A stretch of DNA of 64,000 bases from Micromonospora sp. WMMA1363 (lineage in GTDB: Bacteria > Actinomycetota > Actinomycetes > Mycobacteriales > Micromonosporaceae), in contig NZ_JAUALB010000001.1 of assembly GCF_030345795.1 (NCBI RefSeq), positions 5,386,001 through 5,450,000 of the forward strand. The letters run 5' to 3'. Shown piece after piece: positions 16,255 to 24,720 of this stretch. Within the stretch, counting starts at the first letter, position 1; the number at the start of each line of letters is the position of its first letter. A model generated the notes under the pieces. That model was not told the DNA's origin. It searched no databases and saw only the letters and a list, made by a program, of their open reading frames with translations. The position numbers were made by a program, and so were the translations under genes.

Positions 16255-16276
16255 GTGCCCAGGTCTCCTGTCGTTT

Positions 16277-16765
16277 TTACGTCCGGGCGGCGATCCTGGC
16301 CGCGGTAGCGTTCATCGCGGCGAGGACCGCCGCCCGGTACTCGGACCGCCGCTCCGTGAGCGGATCGTCGAAATATTTGGGTTTGCCGATCTGCCGCACC
16401 CACACGTCACGGCCGTACACCCGGTGCCGCCAGCCCCGCTTACGGTTGAGGCGGCGGGCGGCGAGCGCGAACCCGCGCGGACCGCGTTTCTTGATCCGCA
16501 CCCGCGCGCCCGTCGACCGGCCGGACAGCCTGGCCTCCGCCTTGAGGTGTTTGAGTACCTCGGTGCGCAGCGGTCCGCCTTCGGTGGGGATCGCACCGGA
16601 GGCGGGCATGGCCATCAGCCCGGAGCGGATCTCACCGAGCGCCGGCTGTAGCGCGTCGCGGAGGCTTTGCGCCAGGTCGCGGCGGAGGTGTTTACCGTCT
16701 GCTTCGGCTTTGAGCGCGCGGCCGAGCGCCTGTAGCGCCTGCTGGTCGACGGACAGTTCGATCAT
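16277..16765 (-). CDS. Putative tail completion protein (gp10-like)
   Basis: A 162-residue basic protein beginning MIELSVDQQALQALGRALKAE, with a C-terminal AVLAAMNATAARIAA helix. Its size, charge and helical N-terminus resemble HK97 gp10-type head-tail joining or tail-completion proteins, but it lies after the tail tube genes rather than before them. ATG 16765 overlaps the previous stop. The role is inferred from position. Confidence 0.5.
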   Translation of the reverse strand: MIELSVDQQALQALGRALKAEADGKHLRRDLAQSLRDALQPALGEIRSGLMAMPASGAIPTEGGPLRTEVLKHLKAEARLSGRSTGARVRIKKRGPRGFALAARRLNRKRGWRHRVYGRDVWVRQIGKPKYFDDPLTERRSEYRAAVLAAMNATAARIAART

Positions 16766-17001
16766 CGCGGCGGCGTCCAGCCGAGTGAGATCAACACCTC
16801 GCGTGTGTGCTCGGGGATGACGACGGTTACCTCGCCGTCGAGGTCGTAACCCTCGACCATCGGAAGGTCCAACTCCAGTACGGCGGGCACACCGGCCGTA
16901 GCCCGGAGAGTTAATGTCCGTACAGCATTGGCCACGTCATTCCCGTCGAGCAGGATGCTTCCAACAGCCCCAGACTTACCGACATGAATCTCAGTGCGCA
17001 T
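16762..17001 (-). CDS. Small tail-region hypothetical protein, 79 aa
   Basis: A 79-residue protein (MRTEIHVGKSGAVGSILLDG...) of predicted beta character, coupled to the next gene by ATGA and overlapping the tail tube gene stop at 17001. No family recognised. It belongs to the tail morphogenesis operon by position. Confidence 0.5.
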   Translation of the reverse strand: MRTEIHVGKSGAVGSILLDGNDVANAVRTLTLRATAGVPAVLELDLPMVEGYDLDGEVTVVIPEHTREVLISLGWTPPR

Positions 17002-17417
17002 CAGCTTGTGGCCCTAGAGACGGCACCCGATGTTGGCCACGACACGTCCATCTCAGCGACGTCACCGACCGACCCGTTGACGGGCTTCAGTTCCTTGATC
17101 AGTACGGAGCCGGAGTACGACGGATTGTTGGTGGACGCCGATGCGGACGTCGGCCTGGTCGCGAACGTCACCACCGTGCCGAAGATCGCCCACAGGTCCT
17201 CGTCCAACTCGTTGTCCACATAGTCATTTTTGAACGTGACCGCGAGGGTGCCCTTGGCAAGACCGCCGAGGACCTCCATCCACCCGGCTGACCCGAACGT
17301 GGTCACGTCTTTCTCGTCGACCTCTGTGGTCAGCTCGATCTTCGAGCACCAGTCGGAGATGTCGACCGAGTTCAGCGTCAGATGGGTGGTTTTCAGGACA
17401 ACAGCGGTGTTGGGCAT
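17001..17417 (-). CDS. Tail tube protein, short paralogue
   Basis: A 138-residue protein beginning MPNTAVVLKTTHLTLNSVDI. The core KIELTTEVDEKDVTTFGSAG...GGLAKGT is the signature stretch of siphoviral major tail proteins in actinophages. A second gene at 17488-18246 shares the pattern EVxxKDVTxxxSxG...GG(I/L)AKGT. One is probably the main tube subunit; by size and compactness this one fits well. The gene order tube, chaperone, tape measure follows. Confidence 0.7.
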   Translation of the reverse strand: MPNTAVVLKTTHLTLNSVDISDWCSKIELTTEVDEKDVTTFGSAGWMEVLGGLAKGTLAVTFKNDYVDNELDEDLWAIFGTVVTFATRPTSASASTNNPSYSGSVLIKELKPVNGSVGDVAEMDVSWPTSGAVSRATS

Positions 17418-17487
17418 TGCTCCTCCTTCGGGGGCATGACGGACCGCCCGGACACCGCAGGCGCCGGGAAAACTGGAACGGGTCAGA

Positions 17488-18246
17488 TCAGGTGGAGACG
17501 CCCAGCGTCACCAGGAACAGGAAACTGGGGTCGGTGCCGGTGATCGTCCACGTGGCCCGATACCAGGTGTCCGTGATCGCCCCGGCGACGCTTTTCGACT
17601 GGCCCCCTATCGCGGTGGCCGCGTCGAACGAGATCCGGGTCGTCTCCCCACCCGACCAGGTGTCACTGGCGTCGGACTCGATCACCACCGTGATCGTCGG
17701 CGTCGACGTGCCCGACACGGACAGCACGTGCAGGTTCGCGTACAAGTTTTGGCCGGCCGCGACCGCGACGTGCTCGACGCCGGTGCCGTCACCGGTCGTG
17801 GTACGGGCCGTGCCCGGCGGGTGCAGTACCACCCCGCGGGTGATGGCCCCTGTGGTCGACGCGTTCGCCTCCCACGGCGCGACATCCCCCACCGCGTCCA
17901 GGATCTTGTAGTTGGCTTGCAGCGCCTGTGTCACCCAGCCAACCGCGCCCAGATCGGCGGTGTCGGGGCACCACGACCAGGCGCCGACACCGCCCATGCC
18001 CGGCCACAGGTTGTCGTCCACCTGGTCGGAGGTGCCCGCCGACCAGAACCCCGACGCCTGGACCGTGCCTTTGGCGATGCCGCCGATCACGCTGGTCCAG
18101 TGCTGACCGGACCCGCTGGACCGATAGACGGTGACGTCTTTCGCTTCCACCTCCGCCACGAACTCCAGCTTGTTGTTGGCGGAGGTGAGGTCGCAGCCGC
18201 CGGTGAACAGGCGAACGTCGGTGAGGATCGTCGGGGTTAGAGGCAT
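17488..18246 (-). CDS. Tail tube protein, long paralogue with C-terminal beta domain
   Basis: A 252-residue protein. Residues 1-100 align by eye with the neighbour at 17001-17417 (EVEAKDVTVYRSSG...GGIAKGT, then an acidic D-x-x-LW motif). Residues 120-252 add a Thr/Ser-rich beta region (TPTITVVIESDASDTW) absent from the neighbour, which may project from the tail surface. Paralogous tube proteins in one phage are known but uncommon and can form decorated or two-protein tubes. Which is the main subunit cannot be decided here. Confidence 0.65.
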   Translation of the reverse strand: MPLTPTILTDVRLFTGGCDLTSANNKLEFVAEVEAKDVTVYRSSGSGQHWTSVIGGIAKGTVQASGFWSAGTSDQVDDNLWPGMGGVGAWSWCPDTADLGAVGWVTQALQANYKILDAVGDVAPWEANASTTGAITRGVVLHPPGTARTTTGDGTGVEHVAVAAGQNLYANLHVLSVSGTSTPTITVVIESDASDTWSGGETTRISFDAATAIGGQSKSVAGAITDTWYRATWTITGTDPSFLFLVTLGVST

Positions 18247-18467
18247 CAGTCGTCACTCCTCGCCGCGTCGTACGCCCGGCGTGCCGCGTCGGCGAGGGCC
18301 TCCCGGACAAGCTTCGGCCGGGCCCGGCCAGGGCGGTTACGCCACGCCTCGTACGCCCCCGCAACGGCCGACATGACCGCCGTTTCACGTCGGGCATCCT
18401 CAACAGCCCGGACCGTGGCGGATGTATCGGCTTTGATCTCGGCGGTGGCGCGTTTCGTGATGGGCAT
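18246..18467 (-). CDS. Small helical phage protein, 73 aa
   Basis: A 73-residue alanine- and arginine-rich protein beginning MPITKRATAEIKADTSATVR, predicted to be almost entirely helical. Its stop overlaps the ATG of the long tail tube gene. It may be a head-tail joining or scaffold-like accessory. No family recognised. Confidence 0.5.
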   Translation of the reverse strand: MPITKRATAEIKADTSATVRAVEDARRETAVMSAVAGAYEAWRNRPGRARPKLVREALADAARRAYDAARSDD

Positions 18468-18468
18468 A

Positions 18469-18882
18469 TCAGCTCCCTGACCCGACGACGAAAATCTCCA
18501 GCTCAGCGCCGGTGAACTGGGTGTCGCCGAAGGTGTAGAGACGGCGACCAGTCACCCGCACCACCCGCAGGTCATGGCAGGCTCCGCCCAGCGTGGGGCT
18601 GGCCTCAATGACCTGCTTCAGCGACGTCAACCCCGAGCCGGACAGGTAGTCGTTCAGCTTCTTCTGCGCCGCCCGGTCATCTGACCGGCCGACCAACACG
18701 ATCGGTTTGATCGTGATCGCGTCCATACCGCGCCCGAACGTTCGATCAAACTCGACGGTCACGTCACCGGGCAAAAACGCAGGCTCAACGATCGCCTCCG
18801 CCGCATAGTCGTACGCCGTCAACCCGGGGATCGCCGCTGCGACCACCCCCGCCAGCCCTTCGATTACCGCGTCGAGGTCCAT
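18469..18882 (-). CDS. Putative tail terminator / neck protein
   Basis: A 137-residue protein from ATG 18882, which overlaps the previous stop (TGATG). It begins MDLDAVIEGLAGVVAAAIPG. The pattern of an N-terminal helix, a beta hairpin (GDVTVEFDRTFGRG) and a C-terminal strand pair (GDTQFTGAELEIFVVG) resembles tail terminator proteins that cap the tube at the neck. Located between connector and tail tube genes, as expected for that role. Confidence 0.5.
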   Translation of the reverse strand: MDLDAVIEGLAGVVAAAIPGLTAYDYAAEAIVEPAFLPGDVTVEFDRTFGRGMDAITIKPIVLVGRSDDRAAQKKLNDYLSGSGLTSLKQVIEASPTLGGACHDLRVVRVTGRRLYTFGDTQFTGAELEIFVVGSGS

Positions 18883-19778
18883 CAGCCCACCGCCGGCACC
18901 ACGAGATGCGCGATCAACGCCTGCACGTCCGGGTCGATGCGGGACAACCGCACCGTGCCCCACTCGGCGTTACCGACGACCCCTTCCGGGGAGTCCTTCC
19001 GCCGGTACAACCGGGCTGCCTGCAACAGACATGCCTGCGTGACAACGTCCGGGACCGCCGGCCACCCCCACCGGGCGGTTACCCGCACCCGAGTGATGCT
19101 GCTGGTGTGCCACCGTGCGTTGACCCGCAGCAGATCGGTGACCGGCTCCAGCTTCGCCAACGCGTTGGCTGGTCCGGTCTCCCAGCCGCTGGACCCGACG
19201 GACGTCCACGTCGTCGACCCGGCCACCCCCACCTCCACCGTCAACCCGGTCGTGGAGGCGATGTCGTCGACCATCAGCCGTTCGCCGTCCTGGTCGCAGA
19301 CCACCCGGCCGCGCAGCGGGTAGACGCGCGCCGTCGCGGCAGTGTCCGCCCAGTACCGGCGGCCGGTGTACGCGTCGATACTCCGTGACGCTGACGCGAT
19401 GGCGCTGGACAGCAGGGCGTCCCGGCCGACGTCCATCGCCAGGCTGGTTGTCGACCCCGCCGCCCGACCAGCCAAAGCGAGTTTCAGGGTGTCGAGGTCG
19501 ACGTAGAGGGTGGGGGCGGTCGCAGCCGCGGTGACATGGCCGTACGCCACATCCTGGACAGCGCCTGTGACCGTCCACGTCCACCGCCACAGGCCCGCCT
19601 CGTCGAGGTCGATCGTGTGCCGGTAGACGCCCGTCGACGGGTTGGTCGGCGTCGGCGTCGCCGCGTTGCCCGACGGGTCAGTCACAGTCAGGACCACTGT
19701 GGCGGCCGTCAACACACCATCGGGGTCCCGCGACTGGTACTCGATCGGGTAGCCGTCGCCGACATCGCGGACCGTCAC
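18882..19778 (-). CDS. Head-tail connector protein (gp6-like) with extra N-terminal domain
   Basis: A 298-residue protein. Residues about 92-298 contain SRSIDAYTGRRYWAD and TQACLLQAARLYRRKDSPEG, characteristic of Phage_connect-type head completion proteins that form a ring under the portal. Residues 1-88 (VVLTVTDPSGN...) look like an added Ig- or beta-sandwich-like domain, longer than the roughly 200-residue family norm. Such domains often decorate virions. It overlaps the gene at 19775 by four bases. Confidence 0.65.
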   Translation of the reverse strand: MTVRDVGDGYPIEYQSRDPDGVLTAATVVLTVTDPSGNAATPTPTNPSTGVYRHTIDLDEAGLWRWTWTVTGAVQDVAYGHVTAAATAPTLYVDLDTLKLALAGRAAGSTTSLAMDVGRDALLSSAIASASRSIDAYTGRRYWADTAATARVYPLRGRVVCDQDGERLMVDDIASTTGLTVEVGVAGSTTWTSVGSSGWETGPANALAKLEPVTDLLRVNARWHTSSITRVRVTARWGWPAVPDVVTQACLLQAARLYRRKDSPEGVVGNAEWGTVRLSRIDPDVQALIAHLVVPAVG

Positions 19779-20362
19779 GGCGACCTCCCTAACGACGTCT
19801 GATGCACATGACGGCCCGCCGTCCGCGCCGACGTGTCCCGGCCCGGGGCGGAGCGGGATACTCTGCGCGGACCCACACCGTCACCGTCACCAGACGGGAT
19901 GTCCACGACCGGTGACACGTGGTAGTTGGCGGCGTTACCGGATTCGACCCCGGGGAACGCGAGTTCGGTGGCGAGCCATCCGTTGTCGGCGCCGGCGACC
20001 AGCGGGTCATCCGTATGCGGCCAGTCGAAGTTCGTGGTGGCGACATACCGGTTGGGGGTGTAGACACCAGCCCGGTAGTTAGTCCCCGCGACCACGGTAA
20101 CGGCGGCGTCGAAGGAGACGGTCAGCAGCGCCCCACCAACACCTACCGTGAACGTTTTCGACGCCAGCAGCACCTGATCAGACACCCGCCACAGGGCAGC
20201 CGTGCACGTCCCGGTCGGCGCCGTATCCGGCACCCTCCACTGCACCCCAACACACGGCAGCGACAAATTCGTCGCAAAGTCGACCGCGAGGGTGTAGTCC
20301 TGACCCGGGTCCTCCAGATCCGGCAGCGCCGGTCCGCCGAAGATAAACGCGAACTCAGCCAC
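19775..20362 (-). CDS. DUF4082-like virion protein
   Basis: A 195-residue protein from GTG 20362, overlapping the epimerase gene end. The central region (PTGTCTAALWRVSDQVLLAS ... NYRAGVYTPN) resembles DUF4082, a beta-sandwich domain found in secreted and surface proteins. The last 40 residues are basic and low complexity. In this location it may be a head fibre or a carrier for the sugar made by the adjacent cassette. Function inferred only. Confidence 0.5.
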   Translation of the reverse strand: MAEFAFIFGGPALPDLEDPGQDYTLAVDFATNLSLPCVGVQWRVPDTAPTGTCTAALWRVSDQVLLASKTFTVGVGGALLTVSFDAAVTVVAGTNYRAGVYTPNRYVATTNFDWPHTDDPLVAGADNGWLATELAFPGVESGNAANYHVSPVVDIPSGDGDGVGPRRVSRSAPGRDTSARTAGRHVHQTSLGRSP

Positions 20363-21224
20363 CTGACAGCGCCCGATCCACGCCATCGGCGAGCGTCACC
20401 GCAGGTTTGTAGTACTGGTACAGCCGGGACGGGTCGCCGACCCTGTACGCCACCCCCGCCGGCCTGTCCAGCCGGAACTCGAACTCCGGCTCATAGCCGA
20501 CCTGCTCGCAGGCCATGCCAGCCAGGTCGAGCATCGACGTGCCGATACCGGTGCACAGGTTGACCGGCTCCTCGGTGCCGGACTCGACGACCGCCAGCGC
20601 CCCGGCGATCACGTCGTCGATGTGGATCCAGTCGCGGACCTGCTGGCCGTCACCCCAGATCGTGTACGGGTCCTCACGCCGGCGGGCCCGCTCAACCAAC
20701 GCCCGGAACGGGAAATCCTCCGTCTGGTCGGCGCCGTAGCCGCTAAACGGGCGGACCACGGTTACCGGCAGCCCCGCCTTCCTGGCGGCGGCGGCGAGCC
20801 GCTCACCGGTCACCTTCGCCCACCCGTACACCGCATCGGGCTCCCGCACAGCAGCGAGGGCGATAGCGTCCTCGACCAGAGATCCCCACTTCGGGTCCGT
20901 TTGCAGATCCAGCGGGTAGGCCGCCGAGCTGGACAGGTACAGCACCCGCCCCTGCCCGGTGCGCACCGCCCAGTCGAACATGGCCGCATCAAGCTGTACG
21001 TTGCGGGCGAAGTGCACCGGCTGGCTGTCGATCGCCGCCCGATGCGGCGATGACGCGGCGGCGTGCACAACCAGATCGAAGCGGTCACGCTCGAAGGTGA
21101 ACACGTGCAGCGCGTCCAGGCCGTCAACGATGTCGCAGCACTGGACGTCCCAGCCGCGGCGCCGCAGTTCGACCACCATGTGCCGGCCCACGAAACCCGC
21201 CGAGCCGGTGACCAGCGCCCTCAC
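20355..21224 (-). CDS. NAD-dependent sugar epimerase/dehydratase
   Basis: A 289-residue extended short-chain dehydrogenase. It starts at GTG 21224, overlapping the previous stop, and has nucleotide-binding GSAGFVG at 7-13, LSSSAAYP at 97-104 and the catalytic pair Y133/K137 (YGWAK). The family epimerises, dehydrates or reduces NDP-sugars. It is the last gene of a cassette with a sulfotransferase, two methyltransferases and two glycosyltransferases, and probably supplies a modified sugar. It is unusual inside a phage head-tail operon. Confidence 0.8.
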   Translation of the reverse strand: MRALVTGSAGFVGRHMVVELRRRGWDVQCCDIVDGLDALHVFTFERDRFDLVVHAAASSPHRAAIDSQPVHFARNVQLDAAMFDWAVRTGQGRVLYLSSSAAYPLDLQTDPKWGSLVEDAIALAAVREPDAVYGWAKVTGERLAAAARKAGLPVTVVRPFSGYGADQTEDFPFRALVERARRREDPYTIWGDGQQVRDWIHIDDVIAGALAVVESGTEEPVNLCTGIGTSMLDLAGMACEQVGYEPEFEFRLDRPAGVAYRVGDPSRLYQYYKPAVTLADGVDRALSGG

Positions 21225-21883
21225 GGCGTCTCCCCGTAGCCGAGCGTCCACGCGAGATCTCGTGCCGCCCCAACCAGCTCCCGGTCCTCGAAATCCGCCC
21301 AGCCGACCTCATGCCGGCGGCCAGTCGCGTCACGCAGGTTCGGAAAATCGTTCGCCACGTAACCCACCTCCCGCAGCACGTCCGGCGCCCGCGACACATC
21401 GTCGACGCCGGCCCACCGCAGCAACCGTGTGAACTGCGCGACACCGAACCGCTCGACCCGGAACAACAGCTCGGCGTGCCGCAGCGCACCCCGGTTCAGC
21501 GCCAGCCAGGTGTACAGCGCCGCGTCCTGCTCGCTCGCCTGCTCGTACACCTCCGGCGCGAACCCCCGCAACGTGGCGTGCACAGGGTTCGCCGCCCCAA
21601 CAACATCGTCGAAAAACCCCAACCCGAGGAGGCTGTTCACCACCCGCAGTGGATGCCGGACAACCAGCACCGTCGGATGCGGGAACCGCTCCAGGAGCGG
21701 CACGGCCTGCCACGACGAATCCGCCTGGTAGTGCCGCCAATCGGGGCCGCCGGTAGCGGCAATCGTGTCCTCGGTACGAAAATCAAAAACGGACTCATGC
21801 CCGCACGGAATCCCGGCGACGGTGAGCAGCCGCGACAGGTAGGTGGTCCCACAGCGGCCCGACCCGGTGACCACGAACCTCAT
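21221..21883 (-). CDS. Sulfotransferase family protein
   Basis: A 220-residue protein from ATG 21883 (overlapping the previous stop as ATGA). VVTGSGRCGTTYLSRLL at 4-20 is the 5'-phosphosulfate-binding loop, and LVVRHPLRVVNSLLG near 75-90 matches the 3'-phosphate-binding strand and helix of PAPS-dependent sulfotransferases. Predicted to move sulfate from PAPS to a hydroxyl or amine, here most likely a glycan. No membrane segment. Coupled to genes on both sides by four-base overlaps. Confidence 0.7.
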   Translation of the reverse strand: MRFVVTGSGRCGTTYLSRLLTVAGIPCGHESVFDFRTEDTIAATGGPDWRHYQADSSWQAVPLLERFPHPTVLVVRHPLRVVNSLLGLGFFDDVVGAANPVHATLRGFAPEVYEQASEQDAALYTWLALNRGALRHAELLFRVERFGVAQFTRLLRWAGVDDVSRAPDVLREVGYVANDFPNLRDATGRRHEVGWADFEDRELVGAARDLAWTLGYGETP

Positions 21884-22392
21884 CGACACGCCCAGATCTG
21901 GAAGTTGTACTGGCCGCCGGCGAGACGCATGTCCAGCGACGCGAACACGTCCGGCACGAATCCCGCGGAACGCAGCATCTGGTCCACCGCCGTGGCGTCC
22001 CAGCCCCAGACGTGCTCAGGGTTGGTGTCATCGGTTTCGCCGTCCGGCGTCGACAGCAGCAGCCGCTGGGTTTGCGGCCGGATCGCCGCCAACACCGCAT
22101 CCGGGTCGTCCAGGTGCTCGATCGTCTCCGTGCACAGAAAGAGGTCAACCGATTCGATCTGGTTGATCGTCTCCTCGATCGGGCCCGTGAGCTCGTATCC
22201 AGGCGCCAGGTCGCCGAGCACCAGCCGCGCACCATGCGAGCGGCGCAACCGCATGGCGACCGCCGCGTCACCACACGACAGGTCACCCACCGTGGCCCCG
22301 TACGCCAGCACGTTACGGGCGACAGCGGTCGTGACATCAACACGGATGCGATGGTCAATCCACTGGTCATGCTGGTGCGGACGGCTGTACAT
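21880..22392 (-). CDS. SAM-dependent methyltransferase
   Basis: A 170-residue class I methyltransferase. Motif I is GDLSCGDAAVAM (about 37-48), followed by an acidic strand end (LVLGDLAPG) and CTETIEHLDDPD, typical of small-molecule or sugar methyltransferases. ATG 22392 has AAGGCGG as its ribosome binding site, rebuilt exactly across the IS1380 insertion that begins at 22402. The coding frame is intact, but transcription from the upstream cassette now has to cross or start within the insertion sequence. Confidence 0.7.
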   Translation of the reverse strand: MYSRPHQHDQWIDHRIRVDVTTAVARNVLAYGATVGDLSCGDAAVAMRLRRSHGARLVLGDLAPGYELTGPIEETINQIESVDLFLCTETIEHLDDPDAVLAAIRPQTQRLLLSTPDGETDDTNPEHVWGWDATAVDQMLRSAGFVPDVFASLDMRLAGGQYNFQIWACR

Positions 22393-22401
22393 CCGCCTTA
22401 G

Positions 22402-24087
22402 CCTGGGCCCTTCGTTAAGGGCGGTCCACATCGTGGATCATGAAAGGAAAGGTGCCTTCTGACCTGGGAAGATAGGACTTGCTGAGGGTCTCATCTATCC
22501 CGAGGGAAGGCACCTGTCAGGTGAAGAGTACCGGAACACGACCGAAGATCATCGTCAGTAGCGATGGACGTGGCGTGGTCGGCCACGCGGGTGCCCGTTT
22601 GCTGGCCGACATCGCGGACGTAACCGGGTTGACCGGCGGGTTCAGCGAGGCCCTGGCCAGGCTGCGGCAGCGGCAGGGCGGGCATGACCCGGGTCGGGTC
22701 GCCGTGGACCTCGCGGTGATGATCGCCGACGGTGGTGAGGCGATCAGCGATCTGGCGGTGCTGCGGGACCAAGCGGGGCTGTTCGGCGCGGTCGCCTCGG
22801 ATCCTACCGCGTGGCGGGTGCTGTCTGGTGTGGATGATGCTGTTCTGGCCAGGCTGCGGATGGCCCGCGCTGCCGCGCGGGAGTTGGCGTGGGCGCAGTC
22901 GGCCGAGACCCGCGACGGGCTGCCGGTGTCGATGGCGGCTGGTGCGCCGGTGTCTGGGCTGGTGCTGGATCTGGACGCCTCGATCGTGATCTGCCACTCG
23001 GAGAAGGAGCAGGCGTCCAAGACGTGGAAGAAGACCTTCGGATATCACCCGTTGTTCTGCTTCCTGGACAACACCCGGGAGGCGTTGTCCGGGCTGCTGC
23101 GCGCCGGGCGGGCGGGGTCGAACACCACCGCCGATCACATCAGCGTTCTCGACGACGCCCTGGCGCAGATCCCCGACGTCCACCGGTACGGCACCGACAT
23201 CCTCGTCCGCTCGGATTCGGCCGGCTGCACGTACGGGTTCCTGCGCCATATCCGGTCGTTGCGTGAGCACGGTATGAACACGTTCTTCTCCGTCGGGGTG
23301 GCCATCGGGGAGGCGATCCGCGACGCGATCAAGCAGGCTGCGGGGCACCCCGAGCAGTGGGTACCGGCCCTGAACGCCGACGGCCAGCCACGCGACGGCG
23401 CCCAGGTATGCGAGATCACCGGCCTACTACCGGCCGACCTGCGGGCCAACTACCCCGACGGCACCCGGTTCATCGTGCGCCGGGAACGCCCGCACCCCGG
23501 CGCACAACTGTCGCTGTTCGACACCATCGAAGGCTTCCGCCACCAGGTGATGGCCACCGACACCGGCCCCGGCAACGGATCCATCCAGCATCTGGAGGCC
23601 CGCCACCGCGCTCACGCCCGCGTCGAGGACCGCATCCGCACGGGCAAGGACACCGGGTTCGGCCGCTTCCCATCCCGGGTGTTCGCCATCAACGCCGCCT
23701 GGCTGGAACTCGCCTTGTGCGCCATCGACCTGCTTGCCTGGACCCAACACCTGCTGCTCGACGGCGACCTCGCCACCGCCGAACCCAAGACACTGCGCTA
23801 CCGACTGCTGCACGTCGCCGCCCGCATCACCCGCTCGGCCCGCCGCACGAAGCTGCGCATCGCCGAAGGCTGGCCCTGGGCCGACCAGCTCGTCACCGCG
23901 TTCGACCGGCTGGCCGTGCTGCCCCAGCCCGTCACCTGAACCCCAACCCCACGCCCCGACGAGTACCCCCATGGAGGAACCCGGCCACCGCGTCGGGTCC
24001 TCGCCGTGCCCATACCCCGATCGATCACCAAATGAAGATCAACAAATGCAAACAGGGCCTTGATCAACAGTTAGCGAAAGACTGAGG
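22402..24087. mobile_element. IS1380-family insertion sequence with 4-bp target duplication
   Basis: The element is 1686 bp long. The ends start CCTGGGCCCTTCGTTAA and, reversed from the right, CCTCAGTCTTTCGCTAA, with most positions matching. Both sides are flanked by TTAG (22398-22401 and 24088-24091), the four-base duplication usual for this family. It sits in the short gap between two methyltransferase genes and interrupts no coding frame. Behind the left end an inverted pair AGGTGCCTT/AAGGCACCT precedes the transposase. Confidence 0.85.
22521..23939 (+). CDS. IS1380-family transposase
   Basis: A 472-residue DDE transposase, starting at GTG 22521. Family features are the N-terminal GRGVVGHAGARLLADIAD segment, the first acidic motif LVLDLDAS, the LVRSDSAGC segment with the second aspartate, and a C-terminal helical region (RITRSARRTKLRIAEGWPW). 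Length is full for the family and the frame is uninterrupted, so it may be active. It is the only plus-strand gene in this part of the phage. Confidence 0.9.
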   Translation: MKSTGTRPKIIVSSDGRGVVGHAGARLLADIADVTGLTGGFSEALARLRQRQGGHDPGRVAVDLAVMIADGGEAISDLAVLRDQAGLFGAVASDPTAWRVLSGVDDAVLARLRMARAAARELAWAQSAETRDGLPVSMAAGAPVSGLVLDLDASIVICHSEKEQASKTWKKTFGYHPLFCFLDNTREALSGLLRAGRAGSNTTADHISVLDDALAQIPDVHRYGTDILVRSDSAGCTYGFLRHIRSLREHGMNTFFSVGVAIGEAIRDAIKQAAGHPEQWVPALNADGQPRDGAQVCEITGLLPADLRANYPDGTRFIVRRERPHPGAQLSLFDTIEGFRHQVMATDTGPGNGSIQHLEARHRAHARVEDRIRTGKDTGFGRFPSRVFAINAAWLELALCAIDLLAWTQHLLLDGDLATAEPKTLRYRLLHVAARITRSARRTKLRIAEGWPWADQLVTAFDRLAVLPQPVT

Positions 24088-24129
24088 TTAGGTCGTCCCC
24101 GGTCGGCGTCGGACGCAGCCGCCGGCGCA

Positions 24130-24720
24130 TCACTGTCGCACCGCCAGGAGCACCTGGAACGGGCCAACCGACCGCTGCCGCTGCACCACCCATCCGCCCT
24201 GCTCCACCAGCATGCGGTAGCCCTCGTGGTCCCACGCCCACGTGTGATGCTCGTAGGCGGTGCCGGGGCGCTCCTGCCACGGCGACGAGCACACCAACGC
24301 CCGGGCGTGCTCACCGACGGTCCGCACGAACGCGTGCGGGTCGACGAGGTGCTCCAGCATCTCCGTGCACACGGCGATGTCCGCCCACTCGATCGGGTCG
24401 GTGAGGACATCGCCGTAGCGCACGTCCACACCCCGACCCTTAGCGGCGGCCAGGTTGGCCGGCATCAGGTCGTAGCCCCAGCCGGTCATGGCCGGGCCGA
24501 GCAGCGACAGCAGACCACCGTCACCGGCGCCGAGATCAACCACCGTCCGGTAGCCGCGGGTCGCGGCGGTGAGCGCCACGAATCCGGCGGACGCCATGAG
24601 CCGCGCCCGGTGTGCGTCCTGCTCCAGGTGCGGTGCGTGCTCGCGGTCTCGATACCAGGCGGCGGTAGTGCACTCCGGGACCGTGCCCGCCGGGAACAGC
24701 CTCCACTCATGCGCCGACAC
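24130..24720 (-). CDS. SAM-dependent methyltransferase
   Basis: A 196-residue protein from GTG 24720, overlapping the glycosyltransferase stop by 14 bases. Motif I VVDLGAGDGGLLSLLG and the post-motif CTEMLEHLVDPHAF identify a class I methyltransferase. It shares the CTE(M/T)(I/L)EHLxDP pattern with the gene at 21880, so the two are probably diverged relatives. Together they may methylate different positions of one sugar. An IS1380 element lies immediately downstream. Confidence 0.7.
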   Translation of the reverse strand: MSAHEWRLFPAGTVPECTTAAWYRDREHAPHLEQDAHRARLMASAGFVALTAATRGYRTVVDLGAGDGGLLSLLGPAMTGWGYDLMPANLAAAKGRGVDVRYGDVLTDPIEWADIAVCTEMLEHLVDPHAFVRTVGEHARALVCSSPWQERPGTAYEHHTWAWDHEGYRMLVEQGGWVVQRQRSVGPFQVLLAVRQ

